Assembly: GCA_964567475.1 (NCBI GenBank)
Contig: CAZMMV010000028.1
Span: 1-19,231 of the forward strand
Length of the DNA: 19,231 bases
From: CAZMMV01 sp964567475
GTDB lineage: Bacteria > Bacillota > Clostridia > Tissierellales > Tissierellaceae
Direction of reading: 5' to 3'
Part shown: positions 8,543 to 15,523 of the stretch, one piece after another
How positions within the stretch are numbered: position 1 is the first letter of the stretch
Layout of the letters: each line of letters begins with the position of its first letter
The notes under the pieces: generated by a model
Databases searched by the model: none
The model's input: the letters and a program-made list of their open reading frames with translations, nothing else
What the model was told of the DNA's origin: nothing
Position numbers and translations under genes: made by a program

Positions 8543-9970
8543 ATGAATAAGATTCAAGAAAGTAGATTTAATATTATTGAAGACAATGATGATTTGAAAA
8601 AAATAAAAGAAGATAATTGTATATTAAAAGGAATTATTAATTCCATTCAAGATGCAGTTTCTGTTGTTAATAAAGAAGGAAAGATTGTTATTGTTAATAA
8701 AGCTTATACTAAAATCATAGGTCTTAGCAAAGAAGAAGTCATAAATAAACCTGCTGAAATAGATATTAAAAAAGGTAAAAGTGTTCATAGGAGTGTTTTA
8801 AAAACTGGTGAAAAGGTCTTAAATCAGCATCTTAAAGTAGGAAAGAATGGAGATGAAGTTGTAATAAGTGCAGCTCCTATAATTATTAATGGAGAATTAT
8901 GGGGTTCTATGGCAATTTCTAGGGATATTTCTGAAATTAGAAAAATTACAAAACGTTTAAAATATATGGAAAAAAAGATAGAAAAATTGGAATCTAAGTA
9001 TAATTTTGATAGTATATTAGGAAAAAGTTATTCTATAGAATTAGCAAAACAATTAGCTCGCAATGTTTCTAGCACGGATGCTACAGTTTTTTTAAGAGGT
9101 AAAAGTGGAGTTGGAAAGGAATTATTTGCTTATGCAATACATGAGTCAAGTCCTCGAAAAGATAAAAAGTTTATTCGTGTAAACTGTTCTGCACTAACAG
9201 ATAGTTTGGTAAATAGTGAATTATTTGGTTATGAAGGTGGGTCTTTTACAGGAAGTAAAGAAGGAGGAAAGAAAGGTTTATTTGAAGAAGCAGAAGGTGG
9301 TACTATTTTTTTAGATGAGATAGGAGAACTAGATTTAAGTCATCAATCCATGTTGTTGAGGGCCTTAAATGAAAAGGAAATTATTAGGGTAGGGGGTTCA
9401 AAGACTATACCTATTGATGTGAGAATAATATCTGCTACAAATTTAAACTTAGAAGAAGCAATAAGGGCTGGAAATTTTAGAGAAGATTTATATTTTCGTC
9501 TTATGGTTTATCCTATATATATACCAAGCTTAAAAGAAAGAAAAGAAGATATACCTATTCTTACTGATTTTATTATAAAGAAATTTAATGGTAAATATGG
9601 TAGATCTGTTAAAAAGATTAGTAGTGGAGCCTTGAAAAAATTTAAAGAATATTCTTGGCCAGGAAATGTAAGGGAACTAGAGAATATAATAGGTCGGGCA
9701 ATGATAAACATGAATTTTAAAGAAACAATTATAGAAGAAAAACATATTGATTTTATAAATATTGAAAGAAATACAGAAGAAGATCAAATTATGGAAAAAT
9801 CTTTAATTAGTGGGGAAAAGTCACTAAAAGAAATAGTAAGTCAGGCAGAAAAAATGGCTATAGAAAATGCACTTAAAAAAACTCATGGAAATAGAGATAA
9901 GGCTGCAGAAATATTAGATATATCTACAAGGACTATTTACTATAAAATAAAAGAATACCAGATATCTTAA
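8543..9970 (+). CDS. Sigma-54-dependent transcriptional activator (PAS-AAA+-Fis HTH)
   Basis: This enhancer-binding protein uses ATP to open sigma-54 promoters. The order in 475 residues is: a PAS domain (about 25-130), a short charged coiled segment (133-152), an AAA+ core (155-390), and a Fis-type helix-turn-helix (443-473, GNRDKAAEILDISTRTIYYK). The AAA+ core shows Walker A GKSGVGKE (186-193), the sigma-54 contact loop GSFTGS (233-238), Walker B TIFLDEIGEL (254-263) and WPGNVREL (372-379). GSFTGS replaces the usual GAFTGA but keeps the central FTG. No receiver domain is present, so the signal is likely a small molecule or redox state sensed by PAS. AAGGGGG (8531-8537) sets the start. Its most likely target is the sigma-54 promoter 138 bp beyond its stop, driving iorAB. 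No convincing promoter of its own is seen in 8464-8542. Confidence 0.93.
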   Translation: MNKIQESRFNIIEDNDDLKKIKEDNCILKGIINSIQDAVSVVNKEGKIVIVNKAYTKIIGLSKEEVINKPAEIDIKKGKSVHRSVLKTGEKVLNQHLKVGKNGDEVVISAAPIIINGELWGSMAISRDISEIRKITKRLKYMEKKIEKLESKYNFDSILGKSYSIELAKQLARNVSSTDATVFLRGKSGVGKELFAYAIHESSPRKDKKFIRVNCSALTDSLVNSELFGYEGGSFTGSKEGGKKGLFEEAEGGTIFLDEIGELDLSHQSMLLRALNEKEIIRVGGSKTIPIDVRIISATNLNLEEAIRAGNFREDLYFRLMVYPIYIPSLKERKEDIPILTDFIIKKFNGKYGRSVKKISSGALKKFKEYSWPGNVRELENIIGRAMINMNFKETIIEEKHIDFINIERNTEEDQIMEKSLISGEKSLKEIVSQAEKMAIENALKKTHGNRDKAAEILDISTRTIYYKIKEYQIS

Positions 9971-10108
9971 AAGATAGAAAATTGAAAATGATGGAAATCT
10001 TGCAAAAATGAATAAAAATTCATGCAAAATAAATCAAATCATGCAAAATTGTGCAGGGTTTGGTTTATTTTGTTTTTAAAGACCCATTGATTTCAATGTT
10101 TGAAAGAT
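9971..10108 (+). other. Upstream part of the regulator-iorA gap
   Basis: This is non-coding, very A/T-rich DNA between the activator stop and the sigma-54 promoter. It holds the repeated TGCAAAA boxes listed separately. No T-rich hairpin that would end the activator transcript is visible, so some read-through into iorA is possible. Confidence 0.6.
10001..10055 (+). promoter_or_regulatory. Candidate upstream activator sites for the sigma-54 regulator
   Basis: TGCAAAA occurs at 10001, 10023 and 10042. The last two are part of a perfect 11-bp direct repeat TCATGCAAAAT (10020-10030 and 10039-10049). The stretch 10042-10055 (TGCAAAATTGTGCA) is a 14-bp dyad in which only one symmetric pair of positions fails to match. 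A separate perfect inverted repeat ATGAAT-AAAA-ATTCAT lies at 10008-10023. These sites lie about 55-110 bp upstream of the -24 box, a normal distance for enhancer binding. The assignment to the upstream activator is inference from position. Confidence 0.5.
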
Positions 10109-10124
10109 TGGCACAATTCTTGCA
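10109..10124 (+). promoter_or_regulatory. Sigma-54 (-24/-12) promoter of iorAB
   Basis: TGGCAC (10109-10114) and TTGCA (10120-10124) match the sigma-54 consensus TGGCAC-N5-TTGCW. The invariant GG (10110-10111) and GC (10122-10123) are separated by exactly 10 nt. Transcription should begin near 10135. A sigma-54 activator gene directly upstream and the iorAB genes downstream in the same direction support the call. Confidence 0.92.
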
Positions 10125-10365
10125 ATTGTATAATAGTGAAAGGAGAAAGATAAAAAAATAAATGAAAGAAAATAATTTGTGAACAATAAGATAAATAAAA
10201 AGAAAATATATAATAAAATAACAGATTAGGTTATAAAATGAAGAAGCATAAAATTTTGCAATTAATTCAGGATCAACTAGTAACAATATATTTGTTTTTC
10301 ATGATTATAAGAAAAATTATCTTCGATTGCATTATCTTGCTTAATTGTTAAAGGGGGAAATAAAA
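10125..10365 (+). other. Long iorA leader (about 230 nt)
   Basis: From the expected start near 10135 to the iorA ATG, the leader is very A/T-rich and purine-rich in its first half. I see no T-box, known riboswitch core or terminator hairpin in it. It holds a possible 37-codon ORF at 10238-10351. A weak A/T stem TTTTTC/GAAAAA (10295-10300 with 10311-10316) is also present. An AGGAG at 10141-10145 is followed only by a 6-codon ORF starting at 10162, which I do not call. Confidence 0.5.
10238..10351 (+). CDS. Possible 37-residue leader ORF before iorA (doubtful)
   Basis: ATG at 10238 opens 37 codons that stop with TAA at 10349-10351, one base into the iorA SD (AAGGGGG, 10350-10356). The predicted peptide begins with a basic MKKHK and then becomes hydrophobic (IYLFFMIIRKIIFDCIILL), so it could be a small membrane peptide or a leader whose translation is coupled to iorA. 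Its own SD is weak (TTAGG about 7 nt upstream). Open frames of this length, rich in Ile, Leu, Phe and Lys, arise by chance in DNA this A/T-rich. Only its position, wholly inside the sigma-54 leader and ending at the next SD, makes it worth listing. Confidence 0.22.
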   Translation: MKKHKILQLIQDQLVTIYLFFMIIRKIIFDCIILLNC

Positions 10366-12156
10366 ATGTCAAAAACTAAGAAAATCATAATGACAGGAAA
10401 TGAAGCTGTAGCTCTTGGAGCATATGAAGCTGGTATTCATTATGCAGCTGCTTATCCTGGTACACCAAGTACGGAAATATTAGAAGAAATAGCAAAATAT
10501 AAAGAAGAAATAATAGCGGAATGGGCACCAAATGAAAAGGTTGCTTTGGAATCAACTTTAGGAGCTTCTATATATGGAGCAAGGTCCCTTGCAGCTATGA
10601 AACACGTAGGATTAAATGTGGCTGCAGATCCATTTTTTACTGCTGGTTATACTGGAATAAATGGAGGTATGGTGTTAGTTGTTGCAGATGATCCAGGCTT
10701 ACATTCATCTCAAAATGAGCAGGATAACAGATACTATACTAAGTTTGGAAAGGTTCCTATGTTAGAACCAAGCAATAGCCAGGAAGCTAAAGATATGGTT
10801 AAAATGGCTATAGAAATAAGTGAAGAGTTTGATGCACTTGTTGTTCTTAGATTGACTACTAGAATATGTCATAGTAAGTCTCTAGTAGAAGTAGGTGAAA
10901 GGAAAGAAGTTCCTTTAAAACCTTATAAAAAGAATTTAATGAAATATTATGTAGCGCCTGCAGTTGCTAAACAATTGCATGTAGTAGTAGAGGAAAAAAT
11001 AGAAAAACTAAAAGAATTCTCAAATAAGACTGAACTAAATTTTGTTGAGTGGAATGATAAAAAAATAGGTGTAGTTTCTTCAGGTATTGCATATCAATAT
11101 GCCAAGGAAGTTTTTGGAGATAAGGCATCATATTTTAAAGTAGGATTTACATTTCCATTACCTATAGAAAGAATTAGAGAATTTGCAAATAAAGTGGAAA
11201 CTCTTTATGTAATAGAAGAACTTGAGCCTTTTATAGAAGAACAAATTAAGGCTGCAGGTATTCAGTGTATTGGTAAAGAAAAAATTCCGAATATTTGGGA
11301 ATTAAACCCAGAAATCATTGAAAAGGGCATATTTGGAAGAGAAAAACCAGTAATTGATTATGATAAATCAATAATTGCAAATAGACCTCCAACTCTTTGT
11401 GCAGGTTGTCCACATAGAGGATTTTTCTATGGTTTAAGTAAAAGAAAAGATACTATTATAACTGGAGATATAGGATGCTATACACTAGGTGGAGCAGACC
11501 CACTGGGAGCAATGGATACAACTATATGCATGGGTGCTAGTATAAGCTTAGGGCATGGTATGGAAAGGCTAATAGACAAGTATGGTGACGATAAAAGAGT
11601 TGTTAGTGTTATCGGGGATTCTACTTTCTTCCATTCTGGAATGACAGGCCTTTTAAATGTAGTATATAACAAGAGTAATACAATTACTTGTATACTTGAT
11701 AACAGGGTAACAGGTATGACTGGACATCAAGATAATCCAGGTACTGGTTTTACTCTTCAAGGGGATCCAACAGATATGGCTGATATTCCTAAAATAGTAA
11801 AATCTTTAGGAGTTAAGCATGTTAAAACAGTTAATCCATTAAAATTAGATGAATTAAATGAAGCTTTTGATTGGGCATATAAATTAGATGAACCATCAGT
11901 GATTATTTCAAGATGGCCATGTGCACTTAAAAAATTATCTGAATATGATGTAGAAGAATTTGGAAATGCAAAAGGTGTATGTGAAATAGATCAAGATACA
12001 TGTATAGGATGTAAAATGTGTGTCAATACAGGATGTCCAGCAATATCTTTTGACAAAGAAATCAAGAAATCTAAAATTGATCCTGTACAATGTGTAGGCT
12101 GTCAATTATGTATGCAAGTGTGTCCAACTAAAGCAATAAGTAAGGTGGGTGAATAA
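10366..12156 (+). CDS. iorA: Indolepyruvate ferredoxin oxidoreductase, alpha subunit
   Basis: IorA is the catalytic subunit of the cytoplasmic enzyme that converts arylpyruvates (from Trp, Phe, Tyr) and CoA to arylacyl-CoA, CO2 and reduced ferredoxin. The 596 residues show the N-terminal pyrimidine-binding domain (GNEAVALGAYEAG, YPGTPSTEI, residues 11-40) and a TPP domain beginning at RPPTLCAGCPHRG, with GDIGCYTLGGADPLGAMD and GDSTFFHSGM. At the C-terminus are two [4Fe-4S] motifs: C546, C549, C552, C557 and C576, C579, C582, C586. The longer C-x4-C spacing of the first motif is usual for IorA. The start is ATG 10366, 9 nt after AAGGGGG (10350-10356); an in-frame TTG at 10345 precedes that SD. 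iorB begins one base after its stop. The sigma-54 promoter at 10109 is the likely driver. Confidence 0.97.
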   Translation: MSKTKKIIMTGNEAVALGAYEAGIHYAAAYPGTPSTEILEEIAKYKEEIIAEWAPNEKVALESTLGASIYGARSLAAMKHVGLNVAADPFFTAGYTGINGGMVLVVADDPGLHSSQNEQDNRYYTKFGKVPMLEPSNSQEAKDMVKMAIEISEEFDALVVLRLTTRICHSKSLVEVGERKEVPLKPYKKNLMKYYVAPAVAKQLHVVVEEKIEKLKEFSNKTELNFVEWNDKKIGVVSSGIAYQYAKEVFGDKASYFKVGFTFPLPIERIREFANKVETLYVIEELEPFIEEQIKAAGIQCIGKEKIPNIWELNPEIIEKGIFGREKPVIDYDKSIIANRPPTLCAGCPHRGFFYGLSKRKDTIITGDIGCYTLGGADPLGAMDTTICMGASISLGHGMERLIDKYGDDKRVVSVIGDSTFFHSGMTGLLNVVYNKSNTITCILDNRVTGMTGHQDNPGTGFTLQGDPTDMADIPKIVKSLGVKHVKTVNPLKLDELNEAFDWAYKLDEPSVIISRWPCALKKLSEYDVEEFGNAKGVCEIDQDTCIGCKMCVNTGCPAISFDKEIKKSKIDPVQCVGCQLCMQVCPTKAISKVGE

Positions 12157-12157
12157 A

Positions 12158-12733
12158 ATGACTAAAACAAAAAGTATATTATTAGTAGGAGTAGGAGGAC
12201 AAGGAACAATCCTTGCAAGTAAAATATTATCAGCAGGATTAGTAGAAGCTGGTTTTGATGTAAAAATGTCTGAAATTCACGGTATGGCTCAAAGGGGAGG
12301 TAGTGTTTCTACACAAGTAAGATATGGAGATAGCGTTTCGTCACCAATTATTGGAAGGGGAGAAGCAGATATATTAGTTTCTTTTGAAACTATGGAAGGT
12401 TTAAGATGGTTGGAGTATTTAAAGCCTGAGGGAAAAATTGTAGTAAATGATTACGAAATACCTTCAGCTCCAATACTTATGGGTAAAAATGATTATCCAG
12501 AAGGTGTACTTGATTTAATAAAGAGTAAAGCTGATACTAGTGTAATAAAGGCAGCTGAAATTGCGGAGGATTTGGGAAATCTTAAGGTTATGAATGTAGT
12601 ATTATTTGGAGCATTGGTAAAGGCTATGGATTTAAAAGGTATTGATTGGGAAAAGGCTATAAAGGATAACGTAAAAGAACAGTTTATAGATGTAAACATA
12701 AAGGCTTTTAACAGAGGAATGGATGCTGTATAA
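12158..12733 (+). CDS. iorB: Indolepyruvate ferredoxin oxidoreductase, beta subunit
   Basis: IorB is the small partner of IorA and carries the gamma-type domain of the 2-oxoacid:ferredoxin oxidoreductase family. The 191 residues begin with the glycine-rich SILLVGVGGQGT and contain the family hallmark EIHGMAQRGGSVSTQVRYG, followed by ADILVSFETMEGLRWL. ATG at 12158 is preceded by AAGGTGGG (12143-12150), which lies within the last iorA codons, so the two subunits are tightly coupled. The in-frame GTG at 12149 overlaps that SD and is less likely. The aminotransferase gene follows after 20 bp. Confidence 0.96.
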   Translation: MTKTKSILLVGVGGQGTILASKILSAGLVEAGFDVKMSEIHGMAQRGGSVSTQVRYGDSVSSPIIGRGEADILVSFETMEGLRWLEYLKPEGKIVVNDYEIPSAPILMGKNDYPEGVLDLIKSKADTSVIKAAEIAEDLGNLKVMNVVLFGALVKAMDLKGIDWEKAIKDNVKEQFIDVNIKAFNRGMDAV

Positions 12734-12753
12734 ATATAAAGGAGAATGATAAT

Positions 12754-13848
12754 ATGTCTAAAAATATATTTAAAAATGAATTATCTAAGTTAAATCCTTA
12801 TGTACCAGGAAAACCAGTAGAAGAGGTACAAAAAGAATATGGCTTAACTAGTGTTGTAAAGTTAGCATCTAATGAAAACCAATTAGGACCATCTCCAAAA
12901 GCTGTAGAAGCTGTAAAAGCAGAACTGGAAAACTTGAATGTTTATCCAGATGCTGGAGCTATGGAATTAAGACATGAACTAGGAAAAAAATATGGATTAG
13001 ATTATGAAAATTTTGTAGTCGGTAATGGTGGCGAGCAGATACTACAGATAATTGCTCAAACATTTATCAATCCTGGTGATCAAGCAATCATGGCTGATCC
13101 AACATTTGGTATGTATGGAAATAGTGTAACTCACATGGGTGGAATTCCAGTAAAACTTCCCCTTAAAGATTATAAACATGATTTTAAAGCTTTTGTGGAA
13201 AATATAAATGAAAAAACTAAAATAATATATGTATGTAATCCAAATAATCCAATACCTAATATAATGCCAAAAGATGAAATAGATTATCTAGTTAAAAATG
13301 TACCGGAAGATATAGTTATAGTATTTGATGAGGCATATTATGATTTTGCCATAGTGAATAAAGATTATCCAGAATCTTTAAAGATATTGAAAAAGAGACC
13401 TAATACAGTTATTTTAAGAACTTTTTCAAAAGTTACAGGTATAGCAGGTGTACGTGTAGGCTTTGCTATAACATCTAAAGAAATTGCTAAAGAAATGAGC
13501 AAAGTTAAAGGTGTATTTAATGTAAATAGACTTGCTCAAGCTGCAGCTATGGGAGCTTTGAAGGATCAAGAACATGTTGAAAAAACTGTTAAATTGAATT
13601 ATGAATCTTTAGCTTTAATGGAAAAGTTCTTTGATGGTGAAGGTCTTGAATATGTAAAATCAAATGCTAATTTTATGTGGGCAAATATAAAGACCAATTC
13701 AAAGGATGTTTTTCAAGAATTATTGAAAAAAGGTGTTATTATAAGACCAGGATATTTATGGGGTTGGGATGATTGGATAAGAGTTAGTACTGGAACTATA
13801 GAACAAACTAAGATATTTATTGATGAACTTAAAAAGGTATTAAAATAG
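12754..13848 (+). CDS. HisC-family PLP aminotransferase, probably aromatic
   Basis: This is a fold-type I, class I/II aminotransferase closest to histidinol-phosphate aminotransferases. In 364 residues one sees N-terminal LASNENQLGPSP, D192 in VFDEAYYDF (pyridine nitrogen), the Schiff-base lysine K226 in LRTFSKVTGIAG, the phosphate-binding R234 in VRVGF, and R343 in WIRVSTGT for the substrate carboxylate. The usual NPNNPTG loop reads NPNNPIP (162-168). SD AAAGGAG (12738-12744) sits 9 nt before ATG. As the third gene after iorAB, with no other his genes in view, it most likely makes the arylpyruvates that IorAB oxidises. Histidine biosynthesis cannot be excluded from sequence alone. A terminator follows. 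Confidence 0.88.
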   Translation: MSKNIFKNELSKLNPYVPGKPVEEVQKEYGLTSVVKLASNENQLGPSPKAVEAVKAELENLNVYPDAGAMELRHELGKKYGLDYENFVVGNGGEQILQIIAQTFINPGDQAIMADPTFGMYGNSVTHMGGIPVKLPLKDYKHDFKAFVENINEKTKIIYVCNPNNPIPNIMPKDEIDYLVKNVPEDIVIVFDEAYYDFAIVNKDYPESLKILKKRPNTVILRTFSKVTGIAGVRVGFAITSKEIAKEMSKVKGVFNVNRLAQAAAMGALKDQEHVEKTVKLNYESLALMEKFFDGEGLEYVKSNANFMWANIKTNSKDVFQELLKKGVIIRPGYLWGWDDWIRVSTGTIEQTKIFIDELKKVLK

Positions 13849-13892
13849 CTTAATTGTAAGCAAAAAATAATGAAATGTTATTTGAAACCCAT

Positions 13893-13921
13893 AAAAGTGT
13901 TGATTAAAATCAACACTTTTT
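13893..13921 (+). terminator. Terminator of iorA-iorB-aminotransferase
   Basis: AAAAGTGTTGATT (13893-13905) is perfectly complementary to AATCAACACTTTT (13908-13920), which ends in a T tract (13917-13921). It isolates the ior unit from brnQ. Symmetric A and T runs mean it could work in both directions. Confidence 0.9.
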
Positions 13922-13946
13922 ATTCTAAAAATTCACTAGATTTTAT

Positions 13947-13953
13947 GAGGAGG
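13947..13953 (+). promoter_or_regulatory. SD that fixes the TTG start of brnQ
   Basis: GAGGAGG is followed by a 7-nt spacer and TTG at 13961. The nearby ATG at 13965 is in another frame and opens no conserved sequence. Confidence 0.8.
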
Positions 13954-13960
13954 ATTTCAA

Positions 13961-15283
13961 TTGAATGATAATTCTAGGAATATTAAAGATACTATAGTTT
14001 CAGGGTTAGCTTTATTTGCAATATTTTTTGGAGCGGGGAATTTAATTTTACCACCATATATGGGCTTGAATGCAGGGCAAAATTGGATTTGGGCTTGGAT
14101 AGGATTTTCTTTATCAGGACCTGGCTTGACTTTTCTTGGTATGGTGGCAATGGCACAGAACCAAGGAGATACAAATTTATTCGCTGGTAAAGTAGGACAT
14201 ATATTTAGTATTTTACTAGGTAGTGTAATAATATTATGTATAGGACCTTTGATGTCTGTACCTAGAACAGCAGCTACAACATTTGAAGTATCTATATTGC
14301 CTTTTTTCCCAAATTTTAATAGAGTAATATTTTCTGTTATATTTTTTGGAATAACATTATTTTTCACAATAAATCAGTCAAAAGCTATTGATGTAATAGG
14401 AACTTATATGACGCCAGTTTTACTAATTATACTTTTATTTATTATATTAAAGGGTATATTTACCCCAATTAGTCCGACTGCTATAGCAGGCAAAAATCAA
14501 TTTAGCATGGGATTTTTAGAAGGCTATCATACTATGGATTCACTATCACCAATGGTTTTAGCGGGGATAATAATATCAAACTTTAGAGATAAAGGTATAA
14601 AATCTAAGAAAGATTTAACACAGCATACAATATATGCAGAAACCATAGCCGCAACAGGACTTATATTAGTATATGGTGGATTAACTTATTTAGGAGCAAA
14701 GAGTTTTAACATGGTTTCTCCAAATTTAGGAAGAGCGGAACTACTTAATGCTATAGTTTATCACTTTTTAGGAAGTGCTGGAAATATGGCTTTGGGATTG
14801 GCAGTAGCCTTAGCATGTTTAACTACATCTATAGGATTAACTGCAGCTATAGGAAGTTTCTTTAGTGATGTTACTAACAATAGGATCAAATATAAATATA
14901 TAGTTATAGTATCTGTGGTTGCAAGTGCTTTACTATCTATTATAGGTGTGGAGGCAATACTAAAATTTTCATTTCCAATATTAGTTAGTGTATATCCAGT
15001 TGTAATAGTTTTGACCATTTTAAATTTATTTGATAAGTTTATAAAAAGTGATTTAGTTTATAAGGTAACTATATATTTCACATTATTTGCAAGCATTATT
15101 GTAGGAATAGAAAAAGCAGGATTTAGCAACTTCCCATTTGTAAAGTTATTTTCTAAATTACCATTATGGAAATCTAGATTTTCATGGGTTATAATTAGCT
15201 TTGTAGGTCTAATTTTATCTTTGATATTGTCTGAATTATCAGGAAAAGGTGAAGATTCATTGAATGAAGTGAAAAAATTTTAA
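13961..15283 (+). CDS. brnQ: Branched-chain amino acid permease (LIVCS family)
   Basis: BrnQ is an inner-membrane symporter that imports Leu, Ile and Val with Na+ or H+. The 440-residue product is hydrophobic throughout with about 12 predicted membrane spans. It carries the family's N-terminal signature LALFAIFFGAGNLILPPYMG, plus GPLMSVPRTAATTFE, LEGYHTMDSLSPMVLAGII and LACLTTSIGLTAA. It starts at TTG 13961 with a strong SD. It lies 39 bp after the ior terminator, and I see no good promoter in that short gap, so its expression may rest on read-through or a weak promoter overlapping the terminator. No clear terminator follows it before the ribU promoter. The context suggests uptake of amino acids for fermentation or biosynthesis. 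Confidence 0.93.
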   Translation: MNDNSRNIKDTIVSGLALFAIFFGAGNLILPPYMGLNAGQNWIWAWIGFSLSGPGLTFLGMVAMAQNQGDTNLFAGKVGHIFSILLGSVIILCIGPLMSVPRTAATTFEVSILPFFPNFNRVIFSVIFFGITLFFTINQSKAIDVIGTYMTPVLLIILLFIILKGIFTPISPTAIAGKNQFSMGFLEGYHTMDSLSPMVLAGIIISNFRDKGIKSKKDLTQHTIYAETIAATGLILVYGGLTYLGAKSFNMVSPNLGRAELLNAIVYHFLGSAGNMALGLAVALACLTTSIGLTAAIGSFFSDVTNNRIKYKYIVIVSVVASALLSIIGVEAILKFSFPILVSVYPVVIVLTILNLFDKFIKSDLVYKVTIYFTLFASIIVGIEKAGFSNFPFVKLFSKLPLWKSRFSWVIISFVGLILSLILSELSGKGEDSLNEVKKF

Positions 15284-15311
15284 ATATTAATTATTTCATA
15301 AATATAGTTAC

Positions 15312-15340
15312 TTGACAAAGTTGACCTATATGAATATAAT
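15312..15340 (+). promoter_or_regulatory. Consensus sigma-A promoter of ribU
   Basis: TTGACA (15312-15317), a 17-bp spacer and TATAAT (15335-15340) match the housekeeping consensus at every position. Transcription should start near 15347, about 9 nt before the riboswitch. Confidence 0.92.
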
Positions 15341-15355
15341 TAAATTATAAGATAT

Positions 15356-15465
15356 ATCTTCAGGGGGAGGTGCAATTCCTCACCGGCGGTAAAGCCCGCG
15401 AGCCAATTATTTGGTTGACTTGGTTAAATCCCAAGGCCGACAGTAAAGTCTGGATGAAAGAAGAT
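15356..15465 (+). ncRNA. FMN riboswitch (RFN element)
   Basis: The aptamer shows the conserved RFN blocks: AGGTGCAATTCCT, CACCGGCGGTAAAGCCCGCGA, AAGGCCGACAGTAAAGTC and TGGATGAAAGAAGA. Stem P1 closes with ATCTTC (15356-15361) against GAAGAT (15460-15465). Binding of FMN stabilises P1 and is expected to switch off the downstream riboflavin uptake gene. The expression platform is listed separately. Confidence 0.96.
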
Positions 15466-15514
15466 GTAGAAGGCTTATTTAATTAGTCTTTTTTAACCCC
15501 GAAGATCTCTCTTT
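15457..15514 (+). promoter_or_regulatory. Antiterminator pairing of the FMN riboswitch
   Basis: AAAGAAGAT (15457-15465), which includes the 3' strand of P1, can pair with ATCTCTCTTT (15505-15514) over 9 bp with one bulged C. This helix excludes both P1 and the lower half of the terminator, so it is the expected FMN-free, transcription-on form. It was found by eye and not folded. Confidence 0.65.
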
Positions 15515-15523
15515 GGGGTTTTA
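15496..15523 (+). terminator. Riboswitch-controlled terminator upstream of ribU
   Basis: ACCCCGAAGA (15496-15505) pairs with TCTTTGGGGT (15510-15519), with one G-U pair, around loop TCTC. T residues follow at 15519-15522. It lies 45 bp before the ribU start and should form when FMN holds P1 closed. Confidence 0.9.

Noticed and set aside
9963..9976. TATCTT/AAGATA palindrome at the activator stop as a terminator
   Set aside because: It is only six A/T-rich pairs with a 2-nt loop and no T run.
10162..10182. Six-codon ORF after AGGAG in the iorA leader
   Set aside because: The SD is about 16 nt from the ATG, too far, and the peptide is too short to judge.
10065..10286. 73-codon open frame on the - strand through the sigma-54 promoter region
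   Set aside because: It is low-complexity Phe/Ile/Leu-rich translation of A/T-rich DNA. It covers the -24/-12 promoter and has no SD.
10125..10365. T-box or other known riboswitch in the iorA leader
   Set aside because: There is no T-box core (AGGGTGGNACCGCG), no terminator, and no other riboswitch consensus that I recognise.
13957..14367. 136-codon open frame on the - strand opposite brnQ
   Set aside because: It is the complement of a strongly conserved permease frame and has no SD. Its composition mirrors the codon bias of the sense gene.
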